Origin: Talpa occidentalis
Taxonomy: Eukaryota; Chordata; Mammalia; Eulipotyphla; Talpidae
Assembly (NCBI RefSeq): GCF_014898055.3
Contig: NW_023601104.1
Span: 69,299,106 to 69,363,105 of the forward strand
Length of the DNA: 64,000 nt
Reading direction: 5' to 3'
The notes below the pieces were generated by a model. It made no database searches. It saw only the letters and a list, made by a program, of their open reading frames with translations, and was not told the DNA's origin. Positions 34,726 to 45,400 of the stretch are shown here, in pieces. The position numbers and the translations under genes were made by a program. Every line of letters begins with the position of its first letter. Position 1 is the stretch's first letter.

Positions 34726-35995
34726 TTAATGTAAATATTCTGCTGTTGTTTTCTTTTTGAATCATTCTTAGAAACAGCATGTAAAACTAGATTTTAATTA
34801 CAAAAGAGAATGCAAACATTATCTACCTTGGTCACTTAAAGATAATAATTCAAAGAAAGTTAGAGGAAAGCAGGAGAAGGGAACAGAAGGATAGGAGCAC
34901 CAATTGCCTTATATTTCACAGTGGAGTAGGTATTATTTAATGTTATTGCATTAAAAGAACAATATGTTTAAAGTCATAAAAATGGTAAAAAGAATTAAAA
35001 ATAAAAAGAAATTAACAAGAGTTAGAAGGGCGTTTAATCTAAGTAGACCAAATTTTTTATTTTTCAAAGTAGCATTCAACTGGTTCTTCTTTAATCTGAT
35101 AAATCAGAAAACAGTATAACTATGTTTTGGGGTTGTATAGATAACTATCAAAAAACAAAAAACTATCAACAAGTGGCAAAAAGATCAGTTACCTATGAAA
35201 AGTGGGCCTGGAGTGAGAATCATGTAGTGAGATTTTTGCTCTTTGTTTTCTATCTTTCCATTTAAACAATTATTTCCACATGCACACATTACATCTTCTA
35301 ATAAGAAACATACCCACTACTCTGCACTTCAGTAAGTTGACATCCAGGTTTCCATCCAGAAAAATATTCATCACGTGCATGTAGAAGCGACTACAAGCAA
35401 AATGAGGCACTTCTTCCAAAGGTTGAAATTACAGCCCTACTAGGGGATGCTGGGTAAACCCCACTCCCCCAGTGGTCTGGGCTTCCTTTGTATCAACCTG
35501 AATGTTCTTAAACCACCCCCCTTCCCCGCCCCCATCCCAAGGTATAGCCAGAGATGGAGGAAATAAAGATCCTCCTGTCTGAAGTTCTTATTCTCCTTTT
35601 TCTTTCACATATGCATCCCAGTGAGCAGGTGTGTCTGTGTCTTGTCCTTCTGATCCTGGATACATAAACCTCAAGACCTTCATGGTAAATGGGGTACAAA
35701 CACGGACAGCAATCTACAGAAAAAAAGGGTGAGATTTTGGAGGTTGGTTCCAAAAATTATTATCTCCCTTTAATAAATAAATGCATAGGAAAATGTTTGC
35801 AAGGAGACAGGCCATTTCAACAGCAGGAGACACCTCTGGGGAAAGCAATGCAGGAGAAGAAAAGTATGTATGTAGGACACAGGTAATTGATTTTGTTTAG
35901 TTGGTTGGTTGGGTTTTGGTTTTTTTTTTGGTGTAATGGACATTTATTTAGTGCCTTCACATGTTTTATCCATTTTAATCATCACAATAGTGCCG
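34726..35995. other. Mostly unassigned A+T-rich sequence
   Basis: Around 35300-35440 a diverged L1-like phrase may be present (CCATCCAGAAAAATATTCAT). Otherwise nothing is recognised. Confidence 0.4.
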
Positions 35996-36008
35996 CAAGT
36001 TTCATTTT

Positions 36009-36284
36009 TTTTAAGATTTATTTTCATTTATTTATGCATACAAGAACTGGGGTGTAGGCCAGAGTTGCTGGGGTGGGGTGGGGTGAGAGTATTCACTAGA
36101 GGCAGAATGGGGAGCAGAACAGGCAGATCTACTGAAATACACTGCTGAGGGGAGCAGTGGGTGAGACAGTGGAAGTCTGTTGGGCCATGTGTATTAGCTC
36201 CCTGGCCAGGAATCGAACTCATGCCTCAGCGGCTAGTGATAGCTTTAATGCTGAGACTTTAACCCCTGCACCACCAGGGAGGCC
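36009..36284 (-). mobile_element. tRNA-derived SINE, subfamily A1, with TSD
   Basis: TTTAAGATTTATTTTCATTT end, family body, A1 spacer (GTGATAGCTTTAATGCTGAG) and head CACCACCAGGGAGGCCC. The TSD CAAGTTTCATTTT (35996-36008) and CAAGGTTCATTTT (36285-36297) has one mismatch. Confidence 0.95.
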
Positions 36285-36309
36285 CAAGGTTCATTTTAAT
36301 TCCACCTTT

Positions 36310-36640
36310 AAAAAAAAATGAATAGACTACTTTTTAGAGCAGTTTTAGATTTACAGAAAAATTGAGTGGAAAACACAAAGTTCCCATTTATCTACCTACA
36401 CCTCTCTTCCCAATTTCTCTTATTACTAAACATTTTGTATCATTGTGGTATATTGGTTACAACCAATGCACTAAAGTCCATAGTTTACATTAGGGTTCAC
36501 TCTAGTATTGGACATTCTGTGGATTTTGACAAATGTATGACATGTATCCAGCAATTGAGTATCAAACAGAATAGTTTGCCTAGTCTGAAAATCCCCTGTG
36601 TGCCACCTATTCATTCCTCCCCCTAAATGATTTTTCAAAA
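36310..36640 (-). mobile_element. Old L1 (L1M-type) 3' UTR fragment
   Basis: AGACTACTTTTTAGAGCAGT, TTTAGATTTACAGAAAAATT, AAGTCCATAGTTTACATTAG, GGGTTCACTCTAGTATTGGA, GACATGTATCCAGCAATTGA and ACCTATTCATTCCTCCCC are standard phrases of an old L1 3' end in antisense. Homologous to the start of the block at 59744. Confidence 0.8.
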
Positions 36641-37184
36641 ACCCTTCATAGTCCTGATTTCCATGTTTGCCTGCTGGCTGTTCGCACTTGCCTGTGAAAA
36701 AATCCGGTTCACTGCACCTGTTCTTTCCGTTACTGGCTGCACCCCATGATCACAGAATCAGGAGTGGTCTTCAGGCACCTCATATCCTGCTACTGCTTCC
36801 ACTTGTCAGGGGGAAAACCCAGACAGGATGAGATCCACATTCCCAGCTGTCCCTGTCTCCCAAGGAAGAGAAATCCTAAACCAGTAGCTAAGAGTGAAAC
36901 CAGATACCCTAGGAAAGGGGGGCGGGATGTCAGGCCTCTGGTGGTCAGAAAGAGGAGCCAAGTCAGAAGCCTGAAAGTGCTGGGGCTGGGAAAACCAGCA
37001 AGGAAATGTAGATAATCCAGGTAACACCTCAGGCACTGTGGGAAAGGGGCCTCAAATAACAGGATTTAGGATTTGTGACAAGCTTTTATTGCAGAGTGAC
37101 TTGGAGCAGTACGGAGCCCCTCTTTTTCCTGGATAAAATGAAACCCTGACTTCTAAAGTTGGCGTTGCTATGAGAGAGTCTCTG
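36641..37184. other. Unique non-coding sequence, nothing recognised
   Basis: Overlapping opposite-strand frames of 89 and 76 codons lie here without recognisable similarity. Confidence 0.45.
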
Positions 37185-37445
37185 TGGAACTAGCTGAGAA
37201 TGTTTTTCAAACATTTTTAACCATGACCCACAGTAAAAGTATATTTCATATGGACATGCACACACCTAGCTGCATACCAGAGCATGCATACTCAAACAGT
37301 TACACACTGTCCGATGGCATTAGCATCACTGGGGAGTTTACTAAAAATGCAGAATTCACCACATAAAAATCTACATTTTAACTAGGTTCCCAGGTAATCA
37401 CGCTGCACATTAAGGCTTAGGAAACACTATTCCAGGGGACAAACC
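37185..37445. mobile_element. Old hAT MITE remnants (MER5-like)
   Basis: 37300-37445 shows GGCATTAGCATCACTGGGGA, GTTTACTAAAAATGCAGAAT, CTAGGTTCCCAGGTAATCAC and GCTGCACATTAAGGCTTAGG, typical of MER5/MER20 elements. 37185-37300 (ATTTTTAACCATGACCCACA) looks like a different, adjoining old DNA-type repeat. Confidence 0.6.
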
Positions 37446-37574
37446 ATGCCTGCAAATCACAAGTGAGCACTTGCCAGGGGCTTTCTCCACTTGAGACCAG
37501 AGCCCCCGAGTAAATTGTGTACATACTTTAGCCTAAGATCCTGACTCTCATCCCTCCTCAAGACACCAACATGT

Positions 37575-37597
37575 CATCACCACCACCACCACCATCA
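37575..37597. repeat. (CAC)n short tract
   Basis: Five to six CAC units flanked by CATCA. Confidence 0.85.
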
Positions 37598-37629
37598 GAG
37601 CAAGAACAACTTGGCATTATAGACCTATG

Positions 37630-37790
37630 CATGCAGGGAGTGCTGCTCTAGTGCCTCACATATATTAACTCCTTTAATCCTCATGACAACCTTAATAAAA
37701 TAGGTTCCGTTATCTTGCATTTTGTATCTGAGAAAACTAAGCACACAAATGTTACACAACTTTCTCAGTCACATAGATAATAAATGGGGA
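37630..37790 (-). mobile_element. MIR
   Basis: TCACATATATTAACTCCTTT, AATCCTCATGACAACCTTAA, TATCTGAGAAAACTAAGCAC and CTTTCTCAGTCACATAGATA match antisense MIR from its 3' end inward. Confidence 0.8.
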
Positions 37791-39055
37791 AATGACAAAA
37801 GAGAAAAACAGGAAGGACATGGTCATCAGATTTCTTTAAGATGCAAAGTAGATGGGAAAGGCTGCTGAATAAAAATAGGTGGAGAAAAGTTGAGCCCTCA
37901 CATCATCTCCCTGGAGGATTACAAAGGTGATTGGAGTCAATCTGCCTGACAAAAGCAATGAGTGGTTCTGTGTTCAGAATCAACAGGTGTGGCCAATGAT
38001 CAGGTTGATAATGGGGAGTGGCCACTGGACAGCTGTCCCTGTTGGTGCATGTGGATGGACCTTGACTCTCCTAGAACATCACTGTTGGCAACTGACTCTC
38101 ACCCGGAGCAAAAAGTCTGCTAGCTCTGTTCTAAAAAATTTGTACTGACAGTCTGGGAGAAAGCTAAGACTTCCCATTACAAATACTGCTCCTTTTCTTT
38201 GAATAAAATTTTACAATTAATCAGAATTTCATATTCAGTCAAACTATTAAGTGTGAGGATAAAAAATATTTCAGACCTGTGAGGACATACAAGGTCTATC
38301 TTCCATGCCCCCTACTGTGGGGAGTTACTTTACGATGCACTTCAGCAAAATAAAGGAGTATAGTAAAAAGAAAAAGAGCCTTAATCTATAAAGTAACACA
38401 TTTACCCAGGAGAGCAGGGATAGACCAAAGGTTCTAGGATGAGAGCAGCATAGCAGGCTAAAGGTAAATTCAGGTTTGTGCAGAAAGAGAGAAGACTTCA
38501 AAATGGAGGGGTGTCCTTGGGGGGAAGCCAACTCAGTAGAAGAGATAGTGTGATAGAGCGTTTGGAGAAACTGAGAATATGATCATGGAAAATAGTATGA
38601 AAATAAAAAAAAAGACAAACCCAGGCTCTAGGATAAACTATATATATAAGTATTTCACAAGTAAACACGACATGATTTAAAGCACATGCTAACTGCAAGG
38701 AAAGAAACAATGTTGGCCCTGATACTAAGAGTGTTTCTTGATGTGGCCCAGTCAAGGAAGCACAACCCCAGCACACTGCTTGCACAGGTATTTTTTGACC
38801 AATATTTAAATAACTATAAATGTGTACATACCTTTCATTATATTTAACTTTTCAAGTCAACCTATGAACAAAGCAGAGAAAAGTTAGCAGAGGTTATTCA
38901 GAATTTAATGTCAACACTTTAGCCATGTAAAAGGTAAAATGTAACCAACATAAGGTAAAAAGTAGAAAGGAATGAAGGCAGAATCGAATGATATTCCCCT
39001 CATTTTATAAAGTAGGGAGTCTGAAGTCCTGATTGAAGTAAATGGAAGGTTGTGA
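37791..39055. other. Unique non-coding sequence, nothing recognised
   Basis: No repeat family or gene identified. Confidence 0.45.
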
Positions 39056-39059
39056 AGTA

Positions 39060-40135
39060 AATGGAATGTGAATCGGAACACATTTTTGAAGAATAATTTG
39101 GCAATATATCTAAGCAAACTGAAGATGTCCCTGTCCTCCATCCCCAAAATTGTCCTAGAGAATTGCTCACACGTGAGTACAAAGAGTTTCACTGCCACAG
39201 TGGTGCAAATGAATCAGTCTAGATGGAGAAGTAGTACCGTGGTTAGGAGAGAGGACCCTTGGGCTAGCTGGTCACTTTTTAGCAGCCAAGATTTTAAGCA
39301 AGTGACATCTCTGTATCTGTTTTTTCATATATAAATGAGAATTGCTCCAGGTTCATAGCAGTTAAGCAATGTAAAGTACTCAGAACCATGCCTGGCACAG
39401 AGTAGGTAGCCAATACTATTATTGCTCTTACTCTTACTGTTTTCCATCAACAAGTCCTGAATAAATACATTGTGGTACATTTATAGAAGGGAGACTGGGC
39501 AGCATTTAAAATAAAAGGACTATGATTACACATATTAACATGGATAGGTTTTTAAAACGTCAAGTTGAGTTAAAATAAAGCAAATTATAAAATAAGATGT
39601 TTAGGAAAATGGCACTATATACATTTTAACAATACTATATGTTATTTATGGAGCCACTCAAATGTAATATAAAATATATTTAAGAAGTTATATAGGTATT
39701 ACCTTATTCCCTACACACTTATATTTTATATATAATATTTTATTATATTTTATTATATTCTATATATTACATTTTATAATAAACATTTGTAGATACAAAA
39801 TGAAGTTGCTGAAATGAGAAGTAGTGATGTATCATGTTGTTTAAAGCTTAAATTTCAAAGGCAACAAATAAAAAATAAGTATACGAATATTAAATATTGG
39901 GAGGAGGTAAAGGAGAGGCATGGTATGAGATCATTTAATCTTTTACACTGGAGGGGCAATAGATATTGCTTAAAATTTATAAATTAAGAAATAGGGGAAT
40001 AATCACACTACCTAGAATTGTGAAAGTTTCTGCCAAAACAACCAAATACAGAAGTTAAAATAAGTTGTTTCTAGGGAGTGAAACTTGGTGTGCTCTTCTA
40101 TATTGTTACCATGTGCTTATTATTTTCATGAATTT
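39060..40135 (+). mobile_element. Old L1 (L1M-type) 3' part, interrupted by MIR
   Basis: First arm 39060-39190: ATAATTTGGCAATATATCTA and TCCTAGAGAATTGCTCACAC. Second arm from about 39450: GAATAAATACATTGTGGTAC, ATTTATAGAAGGGAGACTGG and GCAGCATTTAAAATAAAAGG. A 3' UTR-like stretch follows, including GTTGTTTCTAGGGAGTGAAA and TGTGCTCTTCTATATTGTTA. The arms fit together in L1 order around the MIR at 39190-39440. It includes an A+T-only patch at 39717-39785. Confidence 0.65.
39190..39440 (+). mobile_element. MIR inside old L1
   Basis: GTAGTACCGTGGTTAGGAGA, TTTTAAGCAAGTGACATCTC, TGTATCTGTTTTTTCATATA, GTAAAGTACTCAGAACCATG and CCTGGCACAGAGTAGGTAGC form a clear MIR in sense. Confidence 0.85.
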
Positions 40136-40225
40136 TTTATTTTATTGAGGCAACATCGGTTTTCAACACCTTACGTTTTGGGAGCATAGGCGCACACGTC
40201 TTCAAAGGGGAGTTACCCCACCCCA
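40136..40225 (-). mobile_element. Possible L1 3' UTR scrap
   Basis: TTATTTTATTGAGGCAACAT, CGGTTTTCAACACCTTACGT and a C-rich CCCCACCCCACCC resemble antisense 3' UTR text of laurasiatherian L1 copies. Short and uncertain. Confidence 0.35.
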
Positions 40226-41000
40226 CCCACCACCAAGCATTTTGATAAAATTTTAATTCAAATTTAATTCTAATATAGGTATAAAATAAAAAACCTTGAG
40301 CTTTCCTAGCACTTAGGATTTTCTTAGAAAAGCAACACTCCTGCTTTATCCCCCTGACCAACATCACCAACAGTGGGGTGACACTAAGGTGAAGCAGCTG
40401 ACCCCCGAGAGGATAGCAAATTAGAGACAGCAGGCATCAAGGTCCTACCACACCTGGCACAACTATTTCCATGGCAAACAGCGACAGATGGGCTTGACTG
40501 CGAGGGAGCTGGTGGGTGTCCTTATAGGGAGCCAGAGAGTCCCTGTGAGCCCCCAGGCTCTGCCCTGCTCTGTCAGAGTTCTGGCAGGAAATGGAAGCAG
40601 TTGAGAGTTTGAAGACAATCTCAGCTGCTAATAGTAATGAAGAGCTGAGGTACAAAGGTAGCAGCACGATAAAGACAACTGTCAGGGGGATAAGCAACTG
40701 GGGACTGTGGGAAGCCCAGTCACCACTTCTGGGGTAAAAGAAAGAAGTCCTATGAGATCCAGAGTCCCGTGAGAGCCTGTGCAGCAGACATGGTGGCTGC
40801 TTTGCCCTGAATTTCCTCAGCCCAATCCGAGTTTCCTTGTAGGAGATGAATAGTTTCCTTCAAGTTGACAGCTGCCCACCTAAGCACTAGCCTCCCTGCT
40901 TCTCTGCTTCAGGCACCCCCTTAGTTCCAGGGTGCTGGCTCAGCACTCGCAGGGGACAGAGCGAAAATGCTGAACACAGGACGCCCCAGTGCCAACTCTT
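40226..41000. other. Unique non-coding sequence, nothing recognised
   Basis: No known repeat and no credible gene. Confidence 0.45.
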
Positions 41001-41020
41001 TTATTTTATATATATATATT

Positions 41021-41299
41021 TTTTTAAAGTTAGATTTTTTTTTAATTAATTAATTTATTTATACAAGCACTGGGTACAGTCAGATGTGCAGGAGGGTGAG
41101 AGAATTCACCAGAGACAGAACGGGAAACAGAACAGGCAGACTGACTGAAATACACTGTGGAGGGGAGCAGCAGGCTGGCAGGAGAGGTCTGCGCGCCATG
41201 TGGGACCCTCACCGGCGGCCAGGGATTGAACCGGTGCTGCAGAGGCTGCGGGCAGCTTCGCAGCCCAGCGCTCAACTGCTGCACCACCAGGGGAGGCCC
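41021..41299 (-). mobile_element. tRNA-derived SINE, subfamily B, nested in L1
   Basis: TTTAATTAATTAATTTATTT end, subfamily-B markers ACAAGCACTGGGTACAGTCA and GCGCGCCATGTGGGACCCTC, B-box region GAACCGGTGCTGCAGAGG, and head CACCACCAGGGGAGGCCC. The flank TATTTTATATATATATATT occurs on both sides (41002-41020 and 41300-41318), a 19-bp TSD in the A+T-rich L1 tail. Confidence 0.95.
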
Positions 41300-41514
41300 T
41301 ATTTTATATATATATATTTTTATATCATTTTTTATTTTTGTACAATGTATACATTTTCATCTTGGTTATAGTTCCCGTAAAATTCCCACCACCCTTGTTT
41401 TGATCCTACTCCCTTCTCCCTCCCTGTACTGTGTCTCTGGTTTATAGTTGCCTGTTGATTTTAGTTTTTATTTTATTATGATTAGTTTTTTTCCTGATCC
41501 CTTATTTGGGTCCT

Positions 41515-41665
41515 CTACATTCCTGCTATAAGTGAGACCATACTGTATTTTTCTTTTTCTTTCTGGCTTATTTCACTGAGCATGATCCCTTCCAGCTCCA
41601 TCCATGTTGCTGCAAATGGCGTGAGTTTATCTTTTTTGATTGCTGAGTAATATCCCATTGTGTAT
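41515..41665 (-). pseudogene. L1 ORF2 C-terminal remnant
   Basis: About 50 residues in frame to the stop: GYYSAIKKDKLTPF, FAATWMELEGIMLSEIS and a final VSLIAGM. Closely related to the remnant at 21619-21870. A 5'-truncated, non-functional L1 copy. Confidence 0.92.
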
Positions 41666-42039
41666 CCTGACCAGAGATGCCAGTCAGTGGTTAAGTGCCC
41701 CTGCTCCCCCATCTCATTGTCAGAAGATTCTGAGGATTCTACAATGTTCCTTGGAAGGTTCAGTAGGATTGAGGCTCTTATACCCACGTGGTAACTGCTC
41801 ATTAATCTCTCCTCTTTGGGATTTTCTTCCTTCTTTGTCTAATTTCTCCTTTTCCTCACTAGTGCTACCTGACATCACCTCCCAATATATCACCTTTAGC
41901 CAAATGCTTTTCTCAGTAATTTTTTTTTCTTTTTTTTAGCAAAAAGATGTTAAACCAAGATACCATGGAAGGGGGGAGTAATAGAAGCTATAATCGGCAG
42001 GGATGTGTATGTGGTGGGGCTAGTTAAAATAGGAAATGA

Positions 42040-42435
42040 GGTGTATTCATTTTCTGCAGCTGCTACAACAAATTAAACACAAACTTGGTAGCTTAAAAAA
42101 CAGAATTTATTCTTCCACAGTTCTGGAGGTTGGAAGCCTGAAATCAGGGTGTTGTCAGGCTGCAATTCCTCTGAAGGTTTTAGGTGAGAATATTTCCTTG
42201 CTGCCTCCTAGCTTCCAGTACCTTCTGGTAGTCCGTGACTTGTGGCTGCACCACTCCAAACTCTGCCTCTGTGTGTCTTCTTCTCTTCTTATTGGATTTA
42301 GGACCCACCCTAATCCCATATGACCTCATCTCAATCAATTATATCTGTAAAGACTATTTCTGAACAAGATCATATTCCGAGGTTCCGGTGGACATGAATT
42401 GGATGGAGCGGAGACACTATTCAGCACAAGACAGG
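42040..42435 (-). mobile_element. MaLR/MLT1-like LTR
   Basis: Antisense LTR order: CTGCAGCTGCTACAACAAAT, GGTAGCTTAAAAAACAGAAT, TTATTCTTCCACAGTTCTGG, AGGTTGGAAGCCTGAAATCA, TAGGACCCACCCTAATCCCA, TATGACCTCATCTCAATCAA and TATTCAGCACAAGACA. A solo LTR with no internal retroviral sequence. It is better preserved than the related LTR at 29782. Confidence 0.8.
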
Positions 42436-45400
42436 AGGGCACTGGGGGAAAGCAAGGGAATACTTGGACTTCCATTTTCAATCATTCACCAGTCTCCTGA
42501 AGGTAAACCCAACCAGAAACAAGAGGCAAGGGAAATTAGGAGATGCACTAGCAACATTAGCATCTGAACCCTAGAACATGTCAGAAAAGAAGGACTATCT
42601 GGGATCAGGTGGAGGGACAATGGGGAGTAACCAGTGCACCTGTTTTTTTTGTGGGGAAGGCTTTATTTTTTCTATGCAGGAAACAAAGCTGCCTGACATC
42701 CCATAAGGCTCATGAGACCCGTAATTATCTGGAGGGAGCATTACCTGGCCACAATAGGATGGGTGCTTACGGCAGTGAGAACCGGAAGGGTGTCAACTGC
42801 CCCGAGACCCACTCTCAGACCTTGCACATTGTGTGCAACCCTGACTTTGAATAAGAAAATGCCTTGAGCCTCTGCAGAGTGGAAAAATGTGCCTCCACAC
42901 CAGGACCTACGGTTTGATGAGTATGGCTCATGCAGAAGTCCAGCTTCCTCTTGTCTTCTTGGGCATCAGATAAACTACCATACCTGGTAAACATGCCCCA
43001 CCTTTACCTGATGGTAAGAATGACCATCTTACCAGATGCTGGTGAGAAAAAGATTTCCTAATGGCTCCCCCGAGGTGAGTCTGATTCCGTAGGTCTGAAC
43101 TGTGGCTTTGAGGTTCTGTACTTGTGCTGACAACCTAATGATCAGACCAGGATAAAAAAGCACACTGATCTAGAGCAAGCCCTCATTTTACACATGAAGT
43201 CAAGGAGGATGAAGTGATTTTCCAAGTCCTGGAACAGCTGAGTCAGCCCGTGTTGTTGGAAAAAAATGCACAGGAGTCCCAGGTGACCACACTAGATCGG
43301 ACCCAAGAGTCCCTTATGTGCTTTTATGTTCCTTTGCAGTCAGATTAGATTAGAACAGCAGAAGCACTGGAGTGATGTGGAACAGGGCAATTAGGAAAGG
43401 GATAGAACACTGCAACTGCAGGAGCAGCTAGAGGAGGAATCAAGGCCAAGCTGTGATGCCACTTCTCTGCCTCTTGCGTTGAGCCTAAAGTGGCTGTAGG
43501 TCAGTGGGGCTTGTAGTTGGAAAGGCAAGATGATTATGGATAACAGCAAGGGAAAACTGGAACCTACTTGGACATCAGGAACTCATGAGGACAAACTAGA
43601 GTGTGCCTTTGCCTTCAACCATTTCAGCCTGGTTTACCCTGCAGGAGAAGCTGGCACCCTTGCCCCAGAGTGGCACTGGCATGTGACCCAGGGGATGCCG
43701 TAGGGACTGCCAGAGGACCTGTGGTTCCCCGGGGCTGCCAGGTGAGCCAGTATGAGTGACAGTGGAGCAGTGCCAAGTACCTGACCTCAGGTGCCCTCTC
43801 ATCCCCAGATTTATCTTGTAGTCATCCGAGTACCAAACAAGGAAGGGAATTTTGAGGAAAATAATTCATCTTGGCTACATGGACACGACACAAACCACCG
43901 GATGTTCTTCCATCGGTTTTACTGGATTGCAAATACAGTGGTGATAAGAAAGGTCAGCTAGTGAATATGGTTCTATACAACCTCTAGGAGGATGCGTCTC
44001 ATACAAAGTAGACACTTCAAGATGGGTTCCATTATTTTATGAAGTCATTTCAATATCCATCTGGTAGACTTGCACAAGTAAGCCAAACACAGCTGTGCAG
44101 CCTGTGGAGTGCAGAAGTGACCCCCCAGAACACCAGGGCCCACTCCTCTTCTTAATAGCTTCTCCATCACAGCTCCCCAGTTGCCAAGTGCACTACTCAC
44201 TTAATAGCCCTCCCCATTTAAGATTGTTCATGATCTAAAACATTGTCAAAAAGATTTGAAGAAAAGTGAGGGGTGAGAGGGAATTAAGATACTCAGAAAA
44301 AGCCCTTGAAACTTGGAGTGGAAAAAATGACAAAAAATAACCTGTCACCGTCTTAGCCAAGAGGGCGGTTATTATAACACAGCCACGGTATCTGGGGGAG
44401 TGAGACGAGGCGTTTCAGCCCAGGGGAGGAGACTGCCGGCAGCCCCCAATCGTCTTGGCACCAGAGACTTTTCCAAATCCCACTTCAAATCTTGTAATCC
44501 CTTCAGTCCTTAACTGCTGGGGATGACATCACCCTTTCCTCGGTTTCAGACGTGGCTCACCGCTTCTACTCAGAGCACTGCTGTGACCCAGCAAGCATGT
44601 GGCTTTGGGGCTGACTTAGAAGATCCAATCGCATGTGGAACAACACAGTTAAAAAATTATGATCCCTTATTCCCTTTTATAAACAGTGTCATTAACTTTG
44701 GATCTAAGCAAGGGCACCCTGGTCCTGCCCTGGCTCTCCAATAGCGCTGTGAATGCTCATTAATATGGTTGAAGACACAGAATTTTCTTGCAAAATGGCT
44801 GTTAATTACAGCATCATCAGAAGGTTAAGATGTGTCCATTTTCAGGGATTTGCCATCATAAAAAGTCAATGCAACATGGAAACAGAGAGCCAAGTGAAAG
44901 AATGATAGGCAGCTCTAATCTATGTATTGCTGCTACTTATTGGCTTAAATTATTTAAAATTCTCCAGTTCCATTATTTAAAATTCTCTACTTCCTCTCAT
45001 TCCTCAATTTTCAAGTTATAAGATTTCCCTTTCCTTCCCTTGATTGCTCCTTATTGTTTGTCTGTCTTTTTACATCTCCCAGTCTGTCTGTCTACTTCTC
45101 TGTGGTGGGACAATAATCTGGAAGCTCTGGTTAGTGTAGGGTTGCACATTTATTCATTAATTCATCAGACATTTCTGTCTAGCAACTACTATATACTAGA
45201 CAGTGTGCTAAATTTTGGCTATTCAGGAATAAATGAGATACAACGTCTATGTTGGATTTAACAGTAGGGAAAAACCTTTAAAACAGATAAATTGTCACAT
45301 ATTAAGAGCAAAGACAGTCAAGTGCTTCATGAGCAGAGGAGGAAAAACTTACCCTGCTTAGATATCATTCCCAGTTGTTTCAGAGAACCACCCTCGTACA

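Larger units (their letters stand above)
41001..41665 (-). mobile_element. 5'-truncated young L1 with a SINE in its tail
   Basis: Reading leftwards from 41665: ORF2 C-terminal coding end, then the 3' UTR (plus-strand TTCCCACCACCCTTGTTTTG and CTCCCTTCTCCCTCCCT are the complement of the G-rich 3' UTR of the copy at 21619). An A/T-rich tail follows. The SINE at 41021-41299 sits in the tail. The 5' truncation is near GGATACACAATGGGATATTA read on the minus strand. The L1 TSD is not clear. Confidence 0.9.
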
